Assembly (NCBI GenBank): GCA_039026975.1
Contig: JBCCLI010000215.1
Coordinates: 1-10,917, forward strand
Origin: JBCBKZ01 sp039026975
GTDB taxonomy: Bacteria; Bacteroidota; Bacteroidia; J057
Reading direction: 5' to 3'
DNA: 10,917 nucleotides
Shown here: piece by piece, positions 1-7,311 of the stretch
Layout of the letters: the number at the start of each line of letters is the position of its first letter
How positions within the stretch are numbered: position 1 is the first letter of the stretch
Notes under the pieces: generated by a model
What the model saw: the letters and a program-made list of their open reading frames with translations, nothing else
Database searches by the model: none
What the model was told of the DNA's origin: nothing
Position numbers and translations under genes: made by a program

Positions 1-3000
1 GACTTCTCCGTTAGATACAGCCTTCCTGCTGGCTTATTCCCTACACTTTTGAACTGCCATAAATCTGTGTCTTTACTGCCTATGGGAATGCTAACCTCTG
101 CTGAGGAAGCCTGCTGGTATACACCTAGGTTAGAGAAGGCCACTTTGCTATTACCGGTCCTAAAAGAGAAAAACTTCCCAGCCTGTAAAGGAGAATCAGG
201 GTCCTTCCAGCTTAGCACATTTAAGGCGTCAATGAACACCTGAATGCTTCCGGTGCTAGGATCATATATGACCTTACAGTCGTATTCCTCTCCGGGCTGA
301 AGATTAACGAAGGAGGCATCCTTGAGGAGAAGATGCTCTTTACTTGCTCGGTACACTTCTACCTTATCATTTTGGTCATCATGGTTACGGAACCAGATGA
401 GGTAGGAGTTACCCCGGTTAGCGTTTAGGGGATCATCTGCAAATATATGTATCCCAAAGCGGATGTTATTCCCATCATTCAGGATTTGGGCTTTCCAATG
501 GTAGAGGTACGCAGAGGTGTTTTTTTGTTCCAGCGCTATATAGATATTCCCATTATCCTCCCGGAAATCATTTTGGAGGAGCTTCCCCTCCTTCACTGTC
601 CACAGACCTCTTTCTAGTCTCCAGGGCTTATTAGGGAAGCCTCCTGGGAATTCATCTAGCAAGAAGCCCGCATTCCTGTTGGCGGTCCACATCCCTCCAT
701 TAAAAGAGGCAGGGAGATAGAATTTATTTTCTCCACCTAGGGTCACGGTAGCAGTTCCAGCATAAGGCCCTTTTAAAAACTGATTAGAGCGGGCGTTCCC
801 TTCTCCCTCAGAAGGAGGAGTAGGATCAGGCTTAACCACTACATCATCTACAGGAGGCGCTTCTGCTCCTATGAGGGCAGTGGAATAAGAAACGGGAGAC
901 CAGCGGATTCTTCTGTCCACTACTAGAGAAGCGATTTGCATACTTTGCTTATTCTCAGGAATAGAAACTGTAGTAGATTTTCCTCTGGAATGGTATATAA
1001 TGAGGTTATCTAAGGTCAACTCACAATTGGCAGATCTGATAGATACTGCCTTTCCACTTCTGTGGGGATTACCATCTGTCCAGCTAGCAGAAAACTTATT
1101 ATTAATGTAGACTTCTATTTTTCCCTTTACCGGATTAAAAATGACCTTATAGTCATAGACTTCTCCAGATTTAATCTGTACCGCTTTTTTAGTTTGTCTG
1201 CTGAAGCTGTCATTAATGGTCTTGTAGATTTCTATGAAGTCGCCGGAGCTGGCATCCCTTATCCACACAAAATAGGAGTTTCCCCTATCCGGTTTTTCTG
1301 GATCACTAGCAAAGAAGTGGAGGCCATGTCGTTTGTTACTGTTATCCCCCTCCATTTTTGCTCGCCAATGGTATACATATACTTCTCTTCTATCCTGTAA
1401 GACGGAGGTATGGATATTGGCGTTTCCTTCCTTCCTGTCGGACTGAACCAGTCGGCCGCTTTGAACTGCCCAGTTTCCACTTACTTCTGTCCAGGCTGGG
1501 TTTAGACCTCTGTTGAAGTCATCAAATAAAAATCCTTTCTCACCAGGGCTTTTGAACCCCCATTCACTGGTATAGGCTAGGTTGTAGAATCTATTGGCAA
1601 AGCCTTGTTTACCTTTATCTGTATCATCAAAGCTGATCTTTTCACTACCAGCGGTATATCTGATATCAAGTTCCGCCCTTGTTTCTGGAGAATATCTATT
1701 GAAAGGTAGCAATACGTCAAATTCTTTGTCATCTGATGCAGGAGGGGTGACTGGATCTTTAGGTTTATCCGTAATTGGCGGACTAGGAGGACCAGGATCA
1801 GGCGTAGGATCAGGGGTATCTGGTATAGGAGCTGTCCCTTTAACCGTTTTCCAGCTGGCCTTCCACCCCTTACTTTCCGTTCTGCCATCTGACTGGAAGG
1901 CCAGAGTAATGGCATCAGAAGAGCTTCTGAGTATGGCAGGAATTTGGGTTCCGGAGAATCTCCCAATGACGGCTGCATTCAGCGTTTTCCCATCATAAAC
2001 GGTGAGTATGTCATGATTAGCTTCCGTATCAAATTCCTGGAAATTCAGCTCTATTTTTTCCCCATTAGTAGACTGTATGGTATAAGCCCATCTCTCATTA
2101 GGGAGGTAGGAGCTATTCTCTCCTCCTGAATCTCGAAAGAACCCCCTATTTAACTTGACGGCATAGGTCTGTGGAGCTCCTGTCCTACTTACACTCCTGG
2201 TCAGAAAACTACTTCCCACTAGGCCAGATGTATCTGTGCCGCAAATGGATTGGATCTGGTACTCATAGAGTCCACTAGCAGCCAGGCCATTGACTGTCAG
2301 GAAAGCATTAGTGGTCTTATAAGCTGTCCATTGCTGGTCATTATTTTTGTGCTTGATGTAGATCAGGTAGGCAGTAGCGTTTAGTACCCGCGACCAGGTT
2401 AATACCGCTCCAAAGGGAAATACTTTCTCTGCAATTAGGTTCTCTGGAGGGGCACATTCTGGGTCTTTCCGCTTGGAAGTATAGCTTAATTGGAAGCCAG
2501 CCTTAGCACTCCTACAGTCTGAGTGGAATTCCAGGTACATATTTCCGCTATTGGCGACTAAAGGCGGAGGGAGCTTATTCCCGGTATACCTTCCTAGAAA
2601 TCTACCGGAAGGTCCCTGTCCATCATAAATCAGCAAATAATCAAAAGGATTTTCATCTGTTCCTTCCAGATCTAATTTTTCAAAATTGAGCTGGATGGAA
2701 GAAGCTCGGGACGGTTGGATGAGGTAAGACACATACTGAGAGGAGGGATAGTTTCCGCTTTTTCCTCCATCATCCACTATTTCTCCCTTTCTAGCTGTGT
2801 ATACTTTAGGCGTAGGAGTATCATTCAGCAGCCTGTAGTACCTATCCCAATCCCAGTCTGGACCAGGGTCTATGTGGTTATTCTCTCTGAAATGCTGATG
2901 CCCCTTAATTTTGTAACAGGCGTTTGAGAGTACCCTTAGTCCCATAGTGGAGGGACCACTAAAAGCCAGTAGTGGATTAATACGGTTGCGCTCACAAATA

Positions 3001-4034
3001 TCCTTGACCAGGTTAGCGGAGCTTTCATACATGGCCTGGGTGTACCATATCTTGCCATCATCTATGAAGCCTTCATGCTCTATCCCTATAGACTTATTAT
3101 TATCTGCTTTCACATGGAAGGCCATGTCTTCCTCACAAACCATTTGGGTTACCTGCCCATCAAATGAGCGAATCACATAATGGGTAGATACTCTGGAAAG
3201 GCTATTCTTAAACCATGAAATGGCACTAGCATAAGAGCCTTGGATAGTGTGAATGGTGACATACTCTATGTTAGCACCTCTTCTGCTTCCGAAATTACTG
3301 GTATTGGCAGGCGCCCAAATAGCCGTGGCATAATCTGTTTGATTTTTTTCTTCGGTACAGTTGGGAGCTTCTTCCCTTTGTGGAGAAAAAGAGGGTTGTG
3401 CAGAGGTATTGATATCTACCTTTACGGAGGGGGCGCTCAACAGTTGAAAATTCTCCTCCCCAAAGATCTCCTGGTACTCAAAAGTCCTGCTTACCCTGAA
3501 TCTGTCTCCTGTGTGGGGCTTCTCCATTTCCTTGAGAATGGCATAAAATTGCTGATCCTTTGCATACTCATTTAGCACACTCCCATCATCAGGAATTTCA
3601 GTAAGTTCTGCTATGACGGGTTCGTGCGTGGAAACAGATCTGGCTACTATCTGATTACTTCGTTTTTGGGCAAGTATATTTTGATAGGACTCAGCATAGG
3701 CAAGTATGCTTATGCGGGGATCAGCTTTAATTTGCTCCGCAGTGAAAGAAGACAGCGCAGCTACTCGCTGAAGACTGTTCTGAAAATACCCTTTTCCATC
3801 TTCCACCAGGCCCATCACAGAATAATAGGTGGGGAGCCCCTGGCAGCTTACCTCATCAGGGCGTATATGCTGCATGCGGGTCTGGGTATAAGCCACAGCT
3901 TCCAGTACCCCTTCTGGAATATTAGGATAGGACTCGTAAGCTTCTTGGAAAAAAGCAGAAAATTCATCACCCACTTGTGCCAGAGAAGCCAAAGACAGTA
4001 ACAGCACAGAACATAGTACAAGGAGTTTTCTCAT
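1..4034 (-). CDS. Very large secreted multidomain N-acetylmuramoyl-L-alanine amidase (partial; C-terminus beyond left edge)
   Basis: The frame is open from an ATG at 4034-4032 to the window edge (1,344 codons seen, no stop). Residues 1-20 form a signal peptide (short K/R start, Leu-rich core, ending near LASLA). Residues about 30-140 resemble an SLT-type lytic transglycosylase (AVAYTQTR, later YSVMGLV), but Gln51 sits where the catalytic Glu is expected. Residues about 255-405 are a PGRP/Amidase_2 domain, which cleaves the muramoyl-alanine bond of peptidoglycan. His262 (VTIH), His379 (GHQH) and Asp389 (DPGPDWDW) are the likely zinc ligands; Glu319 lies in SIGIEHEG. Then come CUB (about 412-522), FN3 (about 527-615), CUB (about 625-733), a Pro/Asp-rich linker (735-768) and two jelly-roll-like repeats. 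It should act in the periplasm or outside the cell. A T9SS sorting domain is plausible but out of view. The amidase call is firm; the substrate-targeting role of the modules is inferred. Confidence 0.93.
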   Translation of the reverse strand, partial: MRKLLVLCSVLLLSLASLAQVGDEFSAFFQEAYESYPNIPEGVLEAVAYTQTRMQHIRPDEVSCQGLPTYYSVMGLVEDGKGYFQNSLQRVAALSSFTAEQIKADPRISILAYAESYQNILAQKRSNQIVARSVSTHEPVIAELTEIPDDGSVLNEYAKDQQFYAILKEMEKPHTGDRFRVSRTFEYQEIFGEENFQLLSAPSVKVDINTSAQPSFSPQREEAPNCTEEKNQTDYATAIWAPANTSNFGSRRGANIEYVTIHTIQGSYASAISWFKNSLSRVSTHYVIRSFDGQVTQMVCEEDMAFHVKADNNKSIGIEHEGFIDDGKIWYTQAMYESSANLVKDICERNRINPLLAFSGPSTMGLRVLSNACYKIKGHQHFRENNHIDPGPDWDWDRYYRLLNDTPTPKVYTARKGEIVDDGGKSGNYPSSQYVSYLIQPSRASSIQLNFEKLDLEGTDENPFDYLLIYDGQGPSGRFLGRYTGNKLPPPLVANSGNMYLEFHSDCRSAKAGFQLSYTSKRKDPECAPPENLIAEKVFPFGAVLTWSRVLNATAYLIYIKHKNNDQQWTAYKTTNAFLTVNGLAASGLYEYQIQSICGTDTSGLVGSSFLTRSVSRTGAPQTYAVKLNRGFFRDSGGENSSYLPNERWAYTIQSTNGEKIELNFQEFDTEANHDILTVYDGKTLNAAVIGRFSGTQIPAILRSSSDAITLAFQSDGRTESKGWKASWKTVKGTAPIPDTPDPTPDPGPPSPPITDKPKDPVTPPASDDKEFDVLLPFNRYSPETRAELDIRYTAGSEKISFDDTDKGKQGFANRFYNLAYTSEWGFKSPGEKGFLFDDFNRGLNPAWTEVSGNWAVQSGRLVQSDRKEGNANIHTSVLQDRREVYVYHWRAKMEGDNSNKRHGLHFFASDPEKPDRGNSYFVWIRDASSGDFIEIYKTINDSFSRQTKKAVQIKSGEVYDYKVIFNPVKGKIEVYINNKFSASWTDGNPHRSGKAVSIRSANCELTLDNLIIYHSRGKSTTVSIPENKQSMQIASLVVDRRIRWSPVSYSTALIGAEAPPVDDVVVKPDPTPPSEGEGNARSNQFLKGPYAGTATVTLGGENKFYLPASFNGGMWTANRNAGFLLDEFPGGFPNKPWRLERGLWTVKEGKLLQNDFREDNGNIYIALEQKNTSAYLYHWKAQILNDGNNIRFGIHIFADDPLNANRGNSYLIWFRNHDDQNDKVEVYRASKEHLLLKDASFVNLQPGEEYDCKVIYDPSTGSIQVFIDALNVLSWKDPDSPLQAGKFFSFRTGNSKVAFSNLGVYQQASSAEVSIPIGSKDTDLWQFKSVGNKPAGRLYLTEK
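87..1532 (-). repeat. Two tandem protein-coding repeats (jelly-roll-like modules) within the amidase gene
   Basis: Residues 835-1025 (960-1532) and 1124-1316 (87-665) align along their length. Each opens with FLxDxF and a Trp-rich stretch (SGNWAVQSGRL against RGLWTVKEGKL). Each continues with YxYHWxA, a FASDP/FADDP loop, RGNSYxxWxR, an EVY/EIY strand, a YDxKVIxxPxxGxIxV stretch and an ending of VSIP. The spacing is about 289 residues. The segment before each repeat also matches weakly (RFYNLA.. against KFYLPA..). The fold resembles concanavalin/LamG-type carbohydrate-binding beta sandwiches, but the exact family is not recognised. The DNA has diverged, so this is an old duplication. Confidence 0.75.
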
Positions 4035-4234
4035 AAGTAAAAAGCCTTCAATAAAATTTTGGTGAGCGCTTTTTGCCTGTTTTAGGTTCCCGGATAAGTA
4101 TATATGGTAATAATACTATTTTCAGTAAAATTTTGGAACCTGTAAGCCAGATTCACGTTTTTATAAAGAATTATATGCGTATATTTCAAAACTTCTTGAA
4201 CGAATTATATATTTAATTAGTTTAGAAAGCACAT
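4035..4234. promoter_or_regulatory. Divergent promoter region between the amidase and COQ7-like genes
   Basis: This 200-base AT-rich gap separates two genes that diverge, so both promoters should lie here. A TATATTTC at 4171-4178 is one mismatch from the Bacteroidota -7 consensus TAnnTTTG on the plus strand, but no convincing -33 TTG partner is seen. No Shine-Dalgarno sequence precedes either start, as is usual in this phylum. No dyad stands out. Confidence 0.3.
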
Positions 4235-4738
4235 ATGCCTAATCATATAGATATCAAAAAGCGAACCGAATTTTTCATTCGCGATCTCCATGCCAGAGAG
4301 AAAATGAGGCTGGGCTGGTACAGACAGTTCGGATTTGGAGAGGATAAAATTAGAAATATACGAGAAAGGAAGGCCCACCACACAGCCTTTCTACGAAATC
4401 TTTTGAGAAAAAGGGGAGTTAGTCCTGCATGGTACGCTAGGTTCTTCTACATCATTGGTCACATTTTTGGCTTCTTCTCAGCCTTCTTCCCTAAGAAGTT
4501 CATGGACAAGATTGAGACCATTTTAGAAGAGAGGATCTTGAATAGATACCAGCGCTACCATAGAGAGATGAACATGGACGCTATGCTGCGGTCTATGATA
4601 GAGTCTCTTCAGCTAAAGAGAATGAATCATAATGAGCCAGACCAGGACGTGATGAGCTTGGTAGAAGATTATATACAGGAGCAGGAAGAAGTGCTGAACC
4701 AAACCTTAGGTAAGGAGGAAGTAAGCGTTCCTGCATAG
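4235..4738 (+). CDS. COQ7-like ferritin-fold protein (putative di-iron hydroxylase, ligand set incomplete)
   Basis: This 167-residue protein follows the helix order of COQ7/demethoxyubiquinone hydroxylase. Helix 1 has LHARE with Glu22 where COQ7 has DHAGE. Helix 2 has RERKAHHTAFL, with His48 aligned to the second-helix ligand His. A hydrophobic pair of segments follows (about 66-86, WYARFFYIIGHIFGFFSAFF). Helix 3 has IETILEERILNRY, matching the VAVEESIAxHY motif, with Glu98 as likely ligand. Helix 4 ends near His132. The Glu partners of both ExxH motifs are not in register (Arg45 and Arg129 fall there), so a full di-iron site is uncertain. Bacteroidota normally use menaquinone, so ubiquinone synthesis is unlikely to be its job. 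The remainder is acidic and helical (about 136-163). It stands alone as a transcription unit. Family is fairly confident, function unknown. Confidence 0.7.
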   Translation: MPNHIDIKKRTEFFIRDLHAREKMRLGWYRQFGFGEDKIRNIRERKAHHTAFLRNLLRKRGVSPAWYARFFYIIGHIFGFFSAFFPKKFMDKIETILEERILNRYQRYHREMNMDAMLRSMIESLQLKRMNHNEPDQDVMSLVEDYIQEQEEVLNQTLGKEEVSVPA

Positions 4739-4830
4739 AGCCATCTTTCACCTGTATAGCTTGAAGTGGAATGTGATACGTTCCTGTACACCCCCATATT
4801 CATAAAACTAGGTCTTCCACCTGGTTATTA

Positions 4831-4875
4831 GAGAGGTAGTAATATCTACCCTTTCTATATCTTTTTCTTTTCCCA
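4831..4875 (+). terminator. Possible terminator after the COQ7-like gene
   Basis: GGTAG (4835-4839) and CTACC (4846-4850) form a 5-bp stem with a six-base loop, followed by a T-rich tract from 4851. It lies about 95 bases past the stop, between convergent genes. The stem is short, so this is a weak call. No clear terminator for the facing aminotransferase gene was found in 4739-4961. Confidence 0.3.
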
Positions 4876-4961
4876 TAGGGTATAATACTGGATAAATGGT
4901 CTAGGTATGAAAAAGGCTTGCATGAAAGAAAGTGGCAAAGCGTCTCCCAACACTAAGACCC

Positions 4962-6023
4962 CTATTTCAAGATAGACTTCAGGGCTGAGAGGACTTCTTG
5001 CATATCCACTATCCCTGTTTCTCCCATATGGTTGACTCTTAGTAATTTCCCTTTGTAAGGGCCTTGGCCACCAGAAATTTCTATCTGATACTCTTCAGCC
5101 AGCTTTTGTTTGATTATTTGATGATCTCCCTGCTCGAAGTAAAAAGCGGTAAGAGAGTCTGAGGGACTTTTTGCCAGTAGCTTAGCTCCTAACTGTTGAA
5201 TTTCTGATCGGAAGTATTGGGCTGTTTGATGTGTTTGGTTCCAGACATTGGGTAGCTTTTGCTGTTGGAACCATGCTAGGGCGGCTTTCACCCCAAAGAG
5301 CAGATTCACGGGAGGCGTGAATGGATAATTATGTTGCTGTGCAAAGGTTAGGTAGCTTTTGAGGTTCTGATAATCTCCGCTGAAGGTAGCCCTCAACTTA
5401 CGAATGGCCAGCTCACTCATGGCAAATACAGACAGGCCCGCAGGATTCATCAGCGACTTCTGACTGGTGCAGATAGCACAGTCTAGCTGCCAGTCATCAA
5501 AGTAGAAAGGAACTGCCCCTACAGAGGTGATAGCATCTACTACTACCAGACAATTAGGAACTCTTTCCTTAACGGCAAAGGCTATTTCTTCCAGGTCTAG
5601 TAAAGCACCCGTGGAGGTTTCACAGTGAGTGAGGATAATACCTTTAGGTGTCTCTTTCTCAAGTTTAATAAGTATATCTTCTGTCTTAGGTACAGAGCCC
5701 CATTCATAGCTTAGCTCAGATACATCTAGGCCAGTGGTTTCTGCATACTGGACCCATCTATTACTGAATTTACCCGTGTCTACTACTAAGACCTTCTCTC
5801 CGGGCAGAAAAAGGCTGTACATAGCACTCTCCACTCCTCCGCTTCCACTGGCTATCATGCTGATCACCTCTCCTTTTGTCTGAAAAAAGTAGCGAAGGCT
5901 GTTGAGAAGCTGACTATATATCTCTTCAAAGACCACACTTCTGTGCGGAATGACAGGCTGCTGGATAGCTTCCCACACGAAATCCGGAATAGCAACAGGG
6001 CCAGGAGTAAGGATTTTTCTCAT
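4962..6023 (-). CDS. Class V PLP-dependent aminotransferase (serine/alanine-glyoxylate aminotransferase-like)
   Basis: This 353-residue protein has the fold-type I class V aminotransferase landmarks. The N-terminus is LTPGPVAIP, the family's usual opening. Next come the phosphate-binding SGSGGVESA (59-67), HCETSTGALLD (133-143), VVVDAITSVGAVP (160-172) with Asp163 likely contacting the pyridine nitrogen of PLP, and TSQKSLMNPAGL (186-197) with Lys189 as the Schiff-base lysine. The C-terminal RVNHMGE (near 330) is also typical. Likely reactions are transamination between alanine or serine and glyoxylate or a related 2-oxo acid; the exact substrate cannot be read from sequence. It is cytosolic (no signal peptide) and monocistronic, facing the COQ7-like gene. 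The ATG at 6023-6021 gives the complete TPGP start. Confidence 0.9.
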   Translation of the reverse strand: MRKILTPGPVAIPDFVWEAIQQPVIPHRSVVFEEIYSQLLNSLRYFFQTKGEVISMIASGSGGVESAMYSLFLPGEKVLVVDTGKFSNRWVQYAETTGLDVSELSYEWGSVPKTEDILIKLEKETPKGIILTHCETSTGALLDLEEIAFAVKERVPNCLVVVDAITSVGAVPFYFDDWQLDCAICTSQKSLMNPAGLSVFAMSELAIRKLRATFSGDYQNLKSYLTFAQQHNYPFTPPVNLLFGVKAALAWFQQQKLPNVWNQTHQTAQYFRSEIQQLGAKLLAKSPSDSLTAFYFEQGDHQIIKQKLAEEYQIEISGGQGPYKGKLLRVNHMGETGIVDMQEVLSALKSILK

Positions 6024-6332
6024 AGGAGAAAATTAGAAGGATTTTTTGTAGCCACAATTTCCTAGGCTAATAATTAGCAAAATTGTTCGTCCGCCTATGT
6101 GTGTTGGGGTGAACGAACGCGGGAAGGACAGCTTGTGGGAAGGCCTTGGTTTGTTCGTTCTTGATCTTTGGCTCGTTTGCATCAAGGCAAATGAACAAGC
6201 CCGCTGCAAGCGACCTAACACTGGTTTACAAAATCTTTTGACCAAAACTAATGGATAGAGATTTATAGCTACTAATTCTATGGAGAGAATAACTTTTCAA
6301 CTAGCCTAGCTGTTATTGTTCCAAATTAAGAT
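6024..6332. other. Structured 309-base divergent intergenic region
   Basis: No credible gene is seen here; a 70-codon minus-strand frame is Arg/Ser-rich with no family look. It must hold promoters for the aminotransferase (minus) and the epimerase (plus). Visible dyads are GCTAATAATTAGC at 6066-6078; GTTCGT (6085-6090) against ACGAAC (6113-6118); GAACGAAC (6111-6118) against GTTCGTTC (6153-6160); and TCGTTTGC (6173-6180) against GCAAATGA (6187-6194) with one G-T pair. CTTGAT/ATCAAG (6160-6165/6181-6186) and GCTTGT/ACAAGC (6131-6136/6195-6200) compete with these. The part from 6085 to 6225 is more GC-rich than its flanks. It could be a small RNA, a leader, or a worn repeat element. Confidence 0.45.
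6066..6078. promoter_or_regulatory. Candidate operator palindrome upstream of the aminotransferase gene
   Basis: GCTAATAATTAGC is a perfect dyad with 6-bp arms about a single central base, 43 bases upstream of the aminotransferase start codon. That position and size would suit a dimeric repressor or activator site. No regulator gene adjoins it, so the binding protein is unknown and chance occurrence in AT-rich DNA is possible. Confidence 0.3.
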
Positions 6333-7214
6333 ATGAACATCCTTATTACGGGCGGAACAGGCTTCATAGGTCAGGCCCTTACAAAAGCTTTCACTGAAAA
6401 GCAGTGGCAGGTAACCATTCTTAGTAGGAGTGCCAGAAGTTCTCCTAACAGATATGTTTCTTACCTAGAATGGGATGGAAAAAAAATGCCATTAGGAATG
6501 GGGATGTATGATATAGTGATTAATTTAGCTGGGGCCAGCATAGCAGAAAAGACATGGTCAGATACGTATAAGCAGGTATTGAGGGATAGCAGGATACAGG
6601 CTACCCAGGCTTGTGTGGAGTACATTAACCGGGCTATACAAAAACCTAAGCTGTTTATTTCTGCTTCTGCCATAGGATATTATGGGGGAGCCAGGGAAGA
6701 GAAGACGCCAGAGTCTGCCACTGCAGGAGAGGACTTTCTGGCCGATCTCAGCAAAGAGTGGGAAGAGGTTTCCCGGAAAGCTAAGTGCCGGGTAGTGAAT
6801 CCTCGTATCAGTGTAGTGTTAGGGAATGAAGGAGGGGCTTTCCCCCTTATGGCTACGGCTTACAATTTTTTTGTAGGAGGAAAACTAGGAAGTGGGGAAC
6901 AGGGGTTTTCCTGGATTCATATTCAGGACTTGGTACAGGCATTTTTATTCTTTATTGAGAATACGGAAGTGGAAGGCCCCATAAATCTTTCCGCGCCAGA
7001 ACTGGTAAATCAGTTGGCCTTTTCTGCTAGCCTGGCTAACGCATTAGGAAGACCGGACATAGTACCTGCCCCTAAATTTATGTTAAAGTTATTATTTGGA
7101 GAAAGGTCGATTCTCTTCTGGGGAGGTCAGTGGGCTGTACCAGAGAAACTTCAAGAAGCTGGGTTTAGGTATGATTTCCCGGAATTAGAAGGCGCATTAG
7201 GGGACTTAGTGTAA
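6333..7214 (+). CDS. TIGR01777 family NAD(P)-dependent epimerase (YfcH/SDR39U1-like)
   Basis: This 293-residue protein is an atypical extended short-chain dehydrogenase. The Rossmann loop is ITGGTGFIG (5-13) at the extreme N-terminus, which fixes the start at this ATG. The family-diagnostic stretch NLAGASIAEKTWSDTYKQ is followed by LRDSRI. SASAIGYYGG (110-119) supplies the active-site Tyr region, although the SDR YxxxK pattern is altered as in other members. The RISVVLGNEGGAFPLM and FSWIHIQDLV segments and the C-terminal GFRYDFPELEGAL are typical; the last is the DUF1731 region. Length is normal for the family. The substrate is not established for any close relative I can name; a nucleotide-sugar or other cofactor-linked substrate is assumed. 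Cytosolic, apparently monocistronic. Confidence 0.92.
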   Translation: MNILITGGTGFIGQALTKAFTEKQWQVTILSRSARSSPNRYVSYLEWDGKKMPLGMGMYDIVINLAGASIAEKTWSDTYKQVLRDSRIQATQACVEYINRAIQKPKLFISASAIGYYGGAREEKTPESATAGEDFLADLSKEWEEVSRKAKCRVVNPRISVVLGNEGGAFPLMATAYNFFVGGKLGSGEQGFSWIHIQDLVQAFLFFIENTEVEGPINLSAPELVNQLAFSASLANALGRPDIVPAPKFMLKLLFGERSILFWGGQWAVPEKLQEAGFRYDFPELEGALGDLV

Positions 7215-7261
7215 ATCCATTTTGTGGTACTGCAGGGATTGTTGTGTAGGTATAGGAATGA

Positions 7262-7289
7262 GTAGAGGCACAATACATTGTGTCTCTAC
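7262..7289. repeat. REP-like palindrome between convergent genes (possible bidirectional terminator)
   Basis: A 13-bp arm starting GTAGAGGCACAAT (7262-7274) is matched by ATTGTGTCTCTAC (7277-7289), with one G-T pair and AC at the centre. It lies exactly between the ends of the epimerase and pirin genes. Neither strand has a T-tract directly after it, so it is not a classical intrinsic terminator. The GTAGAGnCnCAAT...CTCTAC form resembles dispersed palindromes that I recall from intergenic regions of Bacteroidota and cyanobacteria. Copy number in this genome cannot be seen here. Confidence 0.6.
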
Positions 7290-7311
7290 AATAAATAAAA
7301 ATTCATATTCT

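Noticed and set aside
1594..1998. A 134-codon plus-strand frame rich in Gly, Ser and Val
   Set aside because: It lies opposite the Pro/Asp linker of the amidase, whose repetitive codons keep the other strand open. No family resemblance.
4895..4961. Possible terminator for the aminotransferase gene (GTCT/AGAC near its stop)
   Set aside because: Only four base pairs with a long loop and no convincing T-tract on the minus strand.
6033..6245. A 70-codon minus-strand frame in the intergenic gap
   Set aside because: Arg/Ser-rich composition with no motif. It overlaps the inverted repeats and the likely aminotransferase promoter; better explained as non-coding.
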